Of a stretch of 64,000 nucleotides of DNA, positions 21,601 through 32,322 are shown one piece after another; the stretch's first letter is position 1; every line of letters starts with the position of its first letter. Source of the DNA: Rebecca billardiae RCC1528 (Eukaryota > Haptophyta); assembly GCA_965240325.2 (NCBI GenBank), contig OZ251239.1, forward strand, positions 1,178,001 to 1,242,000, given 5' to 3'. The notes below the pieces were generated by a model, which saw only the letters and a program-made list of their open reading frames with translations, made no database searches and was not told the origin of the DNA. The translations under genes and the position numbers were made by a program.

Positions 21601-24600
21601 AGGATCGTGAGGTAGTGCACCAGCCCGTTGAGTAGGTTGTCGTCCGCCTTGTTCCGCGTCCACGCGACGTACTGCCGCCGGATGTATCGGACGTTCAGCA
21701 GCCTCGTGAGCCGCAGCCCGAGCACGACGATTGGCGGCGCGCCGAGCGCGAGCGCGAACAGGTCCTGCGGCCACGCGGCGAGCAGGTCCCACGCGAAACC
21801 CTTCGCCATGTAGTGCTCGGTGATCTTCGCCGGCTCCCACACCGTCGCCGAGTTGGCGTTCACATAAGTCGTGCGGAAGCGGAGGCCAATGCGCAGCAGG
21901 TAGAAGGCGCTCAGCGCGTGGTTGTGCGGGCCGAGCCACCAGCCGAGCGCGGACGCCTCCTCGAAGAAGCAGAGCTGCACGGGCATGAGCAGCGCGTCCC
22001 ACGCGGTGAGGCAGAGGAAGAGCCGCTCGATGCGCACGCTCGCCGCGCCGTCGTGCCGCAGCACGAGGCACGACGCGCCGCGCCGCGCGCCGCCCGCCAG
22101 CTCGCCGCCGCCATCCTCGCCCGTTGGACCGCCGGCCTGGCGCTCCTCGGCGCGCAGCGCGGCCGCGCGAGAGCGCAGCGCTCGCACGTAGCCGGTCCAT
22201 GTGGTGGGCGGCGGCGGCTCGTCGTCCTTCGAGCCCTTCGAGCCGTGCGAGACGCGCTGCTGCGACGCGCCCGTCGTCGGCGGCTCGGGCCGCACGTGCG
22301 CGTGCAGCTGCTCCTCCGACCACGCCGCCCACGCGCCGTGCCACGCGCCCTCGGGCACGTCGGCGGGCGCGCGCGCGATCGGCGCGCCCGCCTCGTCCGA
22401 CTCGGCCACGTCGACGAGCGCGGCGGCGTGCACCTCGGCGCCACCCAGCAGCTCCCCGCCGTCGAGGCGGCGCTGCAGCGAGTCCACGAGCGCGCCGAGC
22501 GCCGCCGCCGAGCCCAGCGCCTTGCCGAGCGCGAGCAGCGCCGCCGCCGCTGCCTCCGCGCCGCCGCCGCCGCCGCCCGCGTCGTCGTTGCCCTTCTGCT
22601 GCTGGCCGAGCGACGAGGTCGACGACTCGGGCGCCACCTTGGCCGCGCTCGCGCGCGCGTGCGCCAGCATCGCCGACACGCTCGCCCGCCGCTTCGGGTC
22701 GGCGCCGCCGGCGCGGTTGAGCTTGCTCAGGTCAAGGACAAGCGACGCGTCGGCCTCGGCCGCGCCGCCGCCGCCGCCGCCGCCGCCCGCCGCAGAGCGC
22801 GCGCCGTCGGCGTCCGCAGCGGCGTCGTCGTCGTCCTCCTCGTCCGCAGCGGTGGAGAGCACCCACGACGCGGCGCCCGCCATGAACTGCGCCGCCGTGA
22901 GCTTCTTCAGCCGAGGCACGCGCACGTCGATGTCCACCTCCTCGTCCCTGCCGAGCGCGGACGCGAGCTGGCCGAGCGCAGAGGAGCGGCGGCGGTGGCG
23001 GCGCATGAAGCTGCCGCCGTCGTCGGCGTCGGCGCCGTCGCCGGCGCCGTCCGCTGCCGAGCGGCTGGGCTGCCGGCTGCGCCGCGCGCCGCCGAAGCCG
23101 TCGGCGACGTCCGCTGCCGAGCGACTGGTCTGCCTGCTGCGCCGCCCGCCGCCGAAGCCGCCGCCGTCCAGTCCGTCGCCGGCGACATCCGCAGAGCGAC
23201 TCGGCAGCCTGCGCCGCCCGAGGTCTGACGGGCTGACCTCCCTGCTGCCGTGCGCGCCGCCACGCACCACCGACGAGCGACGGCGCGCCTTGGCGCCGCC
23301 ACTACCGCCGCCGCCGCCGCCGCCGAGCACTCCGACGTCGCCCGCCGCCGAGCCGAGCCGCCGGCGCTCAAAGCGCGCGTCGGCGCGGCCCGCCCGCACG
23401 CGGCCCTCCGGAGTCGAGCTGCCCGCGCCCGCGAGCGACGCCAACTCGAGCAGGTGGCGCAGCAGCGACTTGATGTCGTCGCCGCCCATCTCGCCGAGCC
23501 GCCCCTGCAGCGAGGCGACGTCGCGGATGCGGATCACGCGCTCGCCGCGCCGGTCGAAGCAGACGAAGAGGTCGCGCAGGAAGGCCGCCGCCTCGACCAG
23601 CGCTGCGGGCGGCTGCGCGCCATCCGTCTGATCGCAGTCTGAGCTGCGCTCCGAGCGCGAGGCGCCGCGCATGGGCGCGTCGAGTGCGCTCGAATCGTCA
23701 TCGCACGTCGGCGGAGGCGAGGAGCCCCCCGCCGCCGCGTCGGCGCGCGAGCGCCTGTAGGCGCCCCAGAAGCCGCCGCAGCTCCGCCTCGGCTCGGCGA
23801 AGCTCCCAGAGGCGGCGTCCGACAGCTCGGCGCCGAGCAGCGAGCCCTCCGCCGCCGCCGGCGACGACTGGGCAATTACCGGCATGGTCTGGGCGGGACG
23901 TGCGCGGGGTGCGGCCGCGCACGCGCCGTGCACGGTGCGCGGTGCGGACTCGTCAGCGTCGGTCACGATGCGGCGGGACGAGCTCCCGCTCGAGTCGCCC
24001 GACGCGGTGCTGCTCGCCCGGGCACCAGCCGCCCGCTGCACGCCCGCCGCGCCCTCGCCTGCGCCGGCGCGGCCGCCCTCGCGCGCCGCCGCCGCGCTCC
24101 GGCGCCCGGCGGCGGGCGAGAGTCGAGCGAGCAGACCAGCCACCTTTGGCGAGGCCAGCGGCGCGGAGCCGCCGTCCGCGTCCGCCGCGTCGAGCGCCAG
24201 CCGCCCGCTCGCCGCCGCCTCGGCGCCGACGATGCGCGACGAGCGCACCGACCTGCTCGGGCTGCGCAGCCACATCGGGCTTGCCGGCGCGTCGGCCGCG
24301 CTCGCCGCCGCGGCGCGCGGGCGCGCGCGCTTGCTCGACTGACGGCCGGCGGCCGCGGCGCTCGACGTAGTGTCGGAGCGGCGCGTGAGCGCCGCCATGA
24401 AGGTCTCGGAGAGGAAGAGGCACACGTGGCCCACCTCCGAGAGGTAGAGCACCGTCCCCTCCTGCTCCGCGCCGGCCGTGGGGCCGGGCCCATCTGCGCC
24501 GCGCGCCGCGTCCGCCGGCTGCGCTCGGCCGAGCGGCGCCGGCGGCGCCGCCGAGTGCAGCTCGGCGGCGTTCGCGTGGCGCGTGGCGAAGAGCGGCGCT

Positions 24601-26447
24601 TCGGGCTCGGCGTCGTCGACGGCTTCCATGCTGATGGCTGGCACGCCGAGCGTCGCGCGCGCCGGCGAGCCGGCGCCGCCCTCCGCGGCCGCCACGCCGC
24701 CCGCCTCATGCCGCGCGGCCGCACCCTCGGCGGCTGGCCGAGCGCCCGCGCCCACGCCGACGCCGGCGACGCGCGTGCCTGGCCCGACGAGTAGGGTGAG
24801 CTGCGCCGCCACCTCCTCGAGCGTGGCGAGCGCGTCGACGCTCGAGAGCGCGCACACCTCGCGCAGCAGGCCGAGCGCCGCCTGCCGCTCGGTGTGCGCG
24901 CGCCCCGCCGCGCCCATCCGCGCGAGCCGCTCCGCCGGCAACCGGCGGCCAAACTCGGAGCGCAGCAACTCGAGCCCCGCCTCGGCGCGCGGCAGCCGCA
25001 GCACGAGGCGCGTGAACTGCTGCGCGCCCTCCGTCGAGAGCGGCGGCGCGCCGCCGGCGCCGCCGCCTCGCTTGCCGCCGCCCGCCGCCTCGCCGCCGCC
25101 GCCGCCGCCCTCCTCGTCCGACGAGCCCGAGCCGGAGCTGTGCGAGCAGGAGTCGCCGCCGCCCCTCCCGTCTTCGGAGTCGTCGTCGTCCACGTCCGAG
25201 TCCGGGTCGTCCTCATCTGAGTCCTGCTCGCGCTCGGTGGCGTAGTTGGCGATCCAGTCGTCGACGCAGCGGGGCAGCCGCTTGACGAGCACGGTCTGCG
25301 CGTGCTGGAGCGCGCTGAGCTGCGCGTCGAGCGCGGAGAGCGCGTGCCCCAGCTGCTGCTGGTTCGTCAGCGCCGCCTGCTCCCACTTGGCGCGCCGCCG
25401 CTTCCGCCGCCACAGGTTTCGGTTCACAGCAAACATGTCCTGCGCGAGCGCGCCGGCGAGCAGCGCGCCGAGCTCGGCGTCGTCGGCGAAGGCCTCGGGC
25501 AGCCGCGCCGCGCACGTCTGCGCGATCAGCGCCGCCACCTCGTTGTTCCGGCTCAGCGCCTCCACGAGCGGCGACGCGCCCCAGCGGTCGACCGCGGACA
25601 CATCGGCCATCGCGTCGAGCAGATACGCGACGGCCGTGATTGAGCCGGAGGCGGCGGCGACGTGGAGTGGCGTGCGGCCGTCGTAGCCGCGCGCGTCGAC
25701 GGAGGCGCCCGACTCGACGAGGAACTGCAGCTTCGCCGCGTCGCCCGACGCGGCCGCCGTGAACAGCTGCTCGGTCAGCGCCACGCGGTTGGGCACCGCG
25801 CCGGCGCGCACGAGCAGCTGCGTCACGAGCGTGTGCTCCGCGCGCATAGCCGCGTCGACCGGGCTGTGGCCCCAGCTGTCGCGCGCGTTGGCGTCGGCGA
25901 GGCGCGAGATGAGGTACTCGACGATGCGCAGGTTGCCCGTCGCCGCCGCGAGGTGCAGCGCCGTGCGCCCGTCGTGGTTCGCCGCGTTGAGGCTCACGCC
26001 GTGCTCGAGCAGCGCGCCGACGTGCTCGACGTTGCCGCTCGCGGCTGCGGCGCAGAGCGCGGCCGCGGGGCGCGCGAGCTCGGCGACGGCGCCAAAGGCG
26101 CGCAGCTCGTGCGCGACGGCGTGGTGCTCGCTGCGCAGCGCCTCCGCCATCGGCGTCGCGCCCCACCGGTCGCGCGCCTCCACGTCCGCGCCGAGCTGGC
26201 ACAGCAGCACCGCCACCTTGTCGTTGCCCTCGGCCGCGGCTAGGTGGAGGGTCGTGCGGCCATCGTAGTTGCCGACGTTCAGGTCGGTGCCACGGCGCAC
26301 GAGCGCGCGCACCGTCTCGACGTCGCCCTCGGAGGCGGCGGCGACCATCTGCGCGAGCGACTCCTCGTTGCGCGCGACGATCGCCGCGCGGATCAGCTCG
26401 CGCAGCGCCTCGTGCTCCTCGCGCTCCGCGTCGTCGAGCACGCCGCC

Positions 26448-26478
<31 letters not shown>

Positions 26479-28259
26479 CCGTCGGCCGCGTCCGCGCCGC
26501 TCGGCTCGAGTCCAAACCGGTGGAGGATGTTGCGCAGGATGAGCTCGGCCTGCTCGGGGTACGAGGCGATGAGCTCGTCGTACTCGGCGCCCGCGAGCAC
26601 GAGCAGCGTCACGTCGCCCGACGCCGTCGCCACCACCGTGTACGGCTGGTGGATGCCGAGGAAAAACGAGAGCTCGCCGACGACTGGCCCGGCGGTGCCG
26701 AGGTCGGAGCGGAGCGTCGCGACGTGCGCGTCGCCCGAGCGCACGGCGAGCGAGCCGCCGACGCACCAGAGGAGCTCGCGCGCGCCGTCGCCCTGGCTGA
26801 AGATGGTCTCGAGCGGCATCGCGTACCGCTCCTTGAGCACGATCACGATCTGGTCGAGCAGCTGCGCCGAGCATCGCGCCAGCACCCACGTCGCGTGCAC
26901 GTGCCGGTAGTGCTGCGCGGCGGCGACGCGCAGCTTGAGCGAGAGCGGCAGCTGCTCGAAGATCTTCTCGGTGCCGGAGGCGGCCTTGCGGTGCTGGAAC
27001 TCGAAGTGCGCGCGCATCTTGCGCACCACGCCCGGCGGGAGCGAGCGCTTCGCGCCGTACTCGTCCACCGCCTTGAGCAGCTCTTTGAAGTGCAGAGTGT
27101 TCTCGTCCACCCTAACCAGGTAGTGGAAGAGCGTGCCGAGCACGAACGCGTAGAAGACGATCTGCACGACGCAGATGAGGACGGCGAAGAGGAGGTCGGC
27201 GAGGCGCACGAAGGTGAGCGTGCCGTACCCCATCGCCGTGACGCCCGCCGACGCCATGAAGAGCGAGAGCAGATACCGCTTCGACTCGGACGCGGCGGCG
27301 GGCGCGAAATCGGGGTTGCCCGCGAGCAGCTCGAGCTGCGCCGGCCACGCGGGGAGCGTGTCGGCGCCGCCCTCGCTCACCTCGGCGAGGAGCCACCAGG
27401 CGCACGCGATCCAGTGCGGCACGGCGAGGAGCACGAGCGAGAACTTGAACGTCGCGAGGAACCGCACGTTCGTCCCCAGGTCCGAGTTGATGCGGCGCAT
27501 GTACACGAAGAGATCGTGCGCGCGCACGCACCGGAAGAGCTGCGCGACGAGCCACAGCGCGAGCGCGCCGCCGAGGAGGAAGTGCGCGCGGCCCGCGTGG
27601 AGCAGGCCGATCGTGAGCACGTCCAGCGCGAGCCGAACCCGCGTGAGCGACGCCTCGCCCGCGCCGTCCCGCTCGTCCGCGGCGGGCGCGGCGAGCGCCC
27701 TGCCGCCGCCCGAGCCACCGGCGGCCGCGCCGGCGCGGCCGCCCGCGCGGCGCGCGGCCGCGGAGCTCGAGGCGGAGGCGGCGGCGCGATCCGCGAGCGC
27801 CGCGCGCCGCTGATCGTACACCCGCGCGCACAGCGCCACCATCTCGAACACGTCCACGCCGACGTCGAGCGCGATGAAGAGCGGCGAGCCGAGCGGGAGC
27901 ACAGGGAACGCCACGCGCACCGGGATCACAAAGAACTCGTACGTGAGCTGCGGCAGGCGGAGCGAGCGGTAGACGGCGAGCCAGCGGCCGCGGAGCTCGC
28001 GCTCGCGCTCCAGCTGCGCGGTGCGCCGGGCGTCCTCCTCGCCGCCGTCGTCGCCGTCGTCACCGACCAGCTTCTCGCGCCACTTGACGCTCAGGTGAGC
28101 GCGCCGCGGCGCGGCGCCGGCGCGCCGCAGGATGCCATGAGGGCCCTCGTCGCGCGGCGGCGCCGCCGCGCGCAGCGTCGATGCCCGCCTCGCCGCAGCA
28201 GCCGCGCCCGCTGCCGCGTCGCGACGGAGCGCACCGGGCAAATGAAGGAGGGAGGGCAT
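18624..28259 (-). CDS. Giant double-pore K+ channel with two cNBD-like and two ankyrin blocks
   Basis: Three exons by eye: 28259-20703, 20486-20265 and 20093-18624, total 3082 residues. Introns of 216 and 171 nt have GTGCGG/GTGCGC donors and CAG acceptors, both phase 0. Module 1: six-helix channel with filter TAMGYGTLT (GYG at 344-346), a cNBD-like fold (about 446-576) and ankyrin repeats (about 630-926). A long disordered Ser/Arg/Asp-rich linker includes a weak EF-hand-like stretch (FDRRGERVIRIRD). Module 2: channel helices (about 2073-2345) whose filter position reads TTLGLPQVP (GLP at 2304-2306), a second cNBD-like fold crossing intron 1 (LFVLS/AEKYRILLKAFPNQED) and ankyrin repeats (about 2605-2898). 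The layout resembles plant SKOR/AKT shakers duplicated in one chain. Both cNBDs lack the phosphate-binding Arg (HQPYTVVATA), so cyclic nucleotide binding is doubtful. ATG 28259 is the first in frame. Confidence 0.85.
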
Positions 28260-28893
28260 GATCGTCCCGCGGTGCAGTGCTTGACGGCTGCGAGGAGCCG
28301 CCAGTCGCGCGCCCACGGGCACAGGCGAATCTGCTATCGAGGATTATTGATTTTGACGAGTCGTTTCATACTGCTTGTACTCGACGATGATAAGGCCATC
28401 TGATTGGTGCCTGAGCCGAGTGTCCCGCGAAGACATACCAAGCGGCATTATGAATCACCGAACCTGAAACCCTTTTCTCTAAAAGTATTCTTTCGTCACT
28501 ATGATCATACTCGGTTGCAGAATTTAGAAAGTATCCGGTTGTCCGACTCTCTGAAATGGTGAAATGAGTGAAAGCTCGTCAAAAGTATATGGGGGTATGC
28601 AAAATCAGGCGGGTACATCCAGTGATCCAGAACGTCGTCGCAACGTGCACGCATATTTGTTTTGACGCGTGTCCCAGGGACGCGCGTCCCAGGACGACCA
28701 GGACCCTTTCGCTGAATATGAATGATGATTCACCAGCGAATCCCGGTTCGAGTGCACCCCTCTGTCGTCAGCCGGCGTGCTCCCTCGGGCAATGGATGCC
28801 GCGGATGCCGCGGACGACAGCCGCCAGACACCGTGCCGCCGCCCGGCCCGGTCACGGTTGAGTCGCGCCAGCCAGACGCCCGGGCATGATCGA
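28260..28893. other. Intergenic between channel and trehalose genes
   Basis: About 630 bp containing the 5' flank of the channel gene and the 3' end region of the trehalose gene. 28380-28620 is less GC-rich. A doubled GGATGCCGC motif lies at about 28794. No gene is supported. Confidence 0.5.
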
Positions 28894-29270
28894 TCAGCTG
28901 GACCCGCCAGGCTTCTTAGGCTGCTTAGGGCGAGGCTCGTCCGCCGGCGGTGCCGGTGGCGCGGCGGCGTCGTCCGCGGCTGCCGGCGACGCGGCGGGGC
29001 CCGCGGGCGGCGGCGGCGGGAGCGCACGCACGATCGCCTTGAGGAAGGCGAGCATGTCCTCCGGCCCGTGCAGCGCGTGCCGCGCGAGGCTCACGCCGCC
29101 GCCCACCTTGAGCGTGATCGCCTCCGCGCGCGCGGACACGGCCTGGAACATGGACTCGTCCGTGCGGTCGTCGCCCGCGACGACGATGTGGGCATACCGC
29201 CGGTCGGGCGCGGCGGCGGCGGCGGGGGCGCGCGCGGCGCGCGACGCGGGCCCCTTCGCGCCGCCCGCCC

Positions 29271-29302
<32 letters not shown>

Positions 29303-32067
29303 GCGCTGCCGCCCGGCGCGCCCGGCGGCGCGCCCCCGGCCGCGTCCGCCTCGGCGTCCGCGAGCAGCGCCTTCACGACCGTCCCCTTCTGAACGTCGAT
29401 GGCGGACACCTCGACGATCATCTTGCCGTGCACCACCTCCACCGGCAGCCGGCCGTTGGCCACGACGGACGAGAGCCGCGCGAGCAGCGCGTGCGCGCTC
29501 CCCTTGCCCGCCACGCCGCTCACGGCGGCGCGGTAGTGCCACACGAGCGACGAGCGCTTCTCCTCGACGTGTGTGCCTGGCGTGCGCCGCATCGAGTCGA
29601 GCATGGCGGCGCGCACCTGCGACTTCCAAGAGTCGTCGGCGGCGGGCGCAATGAACGTGGCCCAGCCGTCATCCTCAGGAGCGGCGGCGGCGCCGCCGCT
29701 GCCGCCGCCGCCGGTGGCGCTCGAGGACGAGGACGAGCGCTTGGGCCGGCGCGGCGTGCGCGCCGCGCTGCCGCCCTCCGGCGCCGCCGCGGCCGCGCCG
29801 CCCGCCGCGGGCTCGCGCGCCGCCGCCGCCAGCGCCGCCGCGCCGCGCGCGCCGCCCGCCGCGTCGGCGCTCGGCGCGGCCGCGGCCGCCTGCGCCGCCG
29901 GCCGCTTGATCAGCCGGCCGTGCTCCCCCACGAGCCAGAAGGTTCTGTACCGGCCGAGGTGGCGCTCGAGGAAGTCGGAGGTGCGGCCGGAGACAATTGC
30001 TACGTCGACTGCACGGCGGCGGGCGGGCGGGCGGCAGCGTGGGGGTCGAGCGAGTGGCGGCGTGGGCGTGCCGCGCGCGCGCGCGCGTGAGGGCACACTC
30101 AATCCATCCATCCATCGATGCCCGGCGCCGCGCGCGCCGCGCGGCGCGAGCGAGCGCGCGCGGCGCGCGCAGGCCGGGTCGCACCCTTCTCGCACTCGTC
30201 GAGCTTAGCCAGGAGCGCGTGTAGCGCGGCGGAGGGCCGCGCGGCCTCGGGCGCCGACTCAAACCCGCGGAGAGTCCCGTCGTAGTCGAGGTACAGCGCG
30301 ACGCGCCGGCCGGCCGCGACCGCCGAGCCGATCGCCGCTGCCCACGCGCGCAGCTGGCGCGGCGCGGCGGTGGGCGGGTCCAGCGCCACCGCGGCGGCGA
30401 GCGCCGGGCGCACCGTCGCCGCCCACGAGCGGAGCGCCTGTGGCGAGTCCGTGCCGGCGTCCGCGTCGGCGGCGGCTGCGCGCGGCCGGCGCGTGCGTGC
30501 CGCGCCGGCCGAGGGCGCGCCCGAGGCGACGGCGGTGGCGAGCGCGGCCGCGCGCGGCGGGTGCGCCGCGGCGGCGCTCACCGCCGCGGCCGCGGCGGCC
30601 TCGGCGCGCGAGCGCGCCGCGGGCGCGCCGCGCGCGCGCGCGTGCGGGATGGGAGGCAGCGGCGCTGGCGGCGCGAGCGCGGGCGCGGGCGCGTCGTTGC
30701 CGAGCGCGGCGGCAAACGCCGACTCTGCCGCCGCGCCCGCCGCGACGCGGTGCTCAGCGGCGGCGGCGGCGCGCTCCGCCTCCCGCACGTCCGCCAGCGC
30801 GTCGAGCAGAGCGAGCGCCTCCGTCTGCGTGTCCGCGCGCGACGCGGCCGCCGACGCGCGCCGGCCGACGCAGACGGTGAAGACATTCGCACCCGCCGCG
30901 CCGGCGGCGCGGCCGGCGCGCTGCGCCAGCGCGCCGCGCTCATCCTGCCCGCCTGCGCGCGCGTGGTGCAGCTGCGGCGCGGCGTGCGTCGTCACGAAGA
31001 CGTCGTCGTCGGCGACGGCGCAGTCGACAAGGGTCAGCACAAAGTCAAACTGCGGCGGCGGCTCCGCGCCCGCCGCCGCCGCCGGCTCGGCGCCAGCGGC
31101 CGCGGAGGAACGACCAGAGCGAGCGCTCAACTCGGCGAGGCCCGCCGCACCCGCGTGTGCGGCGGAGGCGACAGCGGCGCTGGTGGGACTGGCCCCGGCT
31201 GGCGGCGGACCATCGGCATCGGCTGTGGCCACCGCCGGCCCCGGCCTGCTGGGCGGAGGCGCCGCCGCGCCCTCCTCGGCACTCGCCGCCGTCGCCGCCG
31301 CGCCCGCCGCCGCTGCGCACCCGCGCTCCGCCGCCGCCGCCGCCTTGCTCGCGTCCGCGTCCGCAGCGCCGGCGGTGGGCACATCGCCGGCGCCATCGGC
31401 CGCACCCGCCTCGCCCGCCCCGTGGCCGCTCGCCGCCGCCGTGCTGCCCGCGGCGGCGGCGGCGGGAGCCGAAAGCCCCGGCAAGAAGCCCGCACCCGCG
31501 CCCGCCGCCTCCGCCGCTCGCGCCATCGCCTCCGCCTGCTCCGCCTCTCGCGCGAGCCGTGCTTCCGCGTCGGCGCGCGCCGCGGCCGCGCGGTCGTCCG
31601 CGTCAATCTGTCGCAGGATGGCGGCGAGCGCTCGGCCCTTGGACACACCGATGGCCTGCGAGGGGCGAGCACGCCGGGCGGCGGAGGAGGCGGGAGGCGC
31701 GGGTGTGGTCACGCGGACGCGCACGCGCGCGCGCGCGGCCGCATCTGCGCAGGCCGGCGGTGGCCTGGGTGTGGGCATACGGGGCAGGGCAGGGCGCGCG
31801 CACTCGCACGGACGGGGATGGCAGCAGGGCAGGCGCGGCGCGCGCACCCTCACGGTCACGGCGCCTTCGTCCCAGTGCACTTCGACCGGCAGGTTCGCCA
31901 GCAGTTGCTCCAGCGTCTGCACGAGCGATGCCGCGTGGACTTGACCAAGCTCGGCGGCCGCGGAGCTGCGCTGCTCCGCGAGCGCGGGGCCGGACGGGGC
32001 GGGGCCGACGCGCGCCGCGGACGCGCCCACGCCGCCGCCGAGCAGCTGCTCCTCAACACTCCCAGCA

Positions 32068-32099
<32 letters not shown>

Positions 32100-32290
32100 A
32101 CTGCCGGCCGCCGCGCCGCCGCCGCCGCCGCCGCCGCCGCCCTTGCGCTCAGTGGCTGCTGTCGGATAGTGCCAGGTGATGCACGTCTCCCGGACCTCCG
32201 TGAGCGATCCGGGCGTGCGCTCCTCGAAGTAGCGCACGACACGCGCCACGTTGGCGCGCCACCCGCCGCTGTCGCGCTCGGCGCCGCCCG

Positions 32291-32322
<32 letters not shown>

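Noticed and set aside
28260-28322. Extension of the channel gene to 28322
   Set aside because: The codon there is GTG; the first in-frame ATG is at 28259.
26244-28403. Plus-strand 719-codon frame
   Set aside because: Antisense shadow of the channel's first module; composition (Val/Glu/Arg/His) follows from the GC3-rich codons of the real gene.
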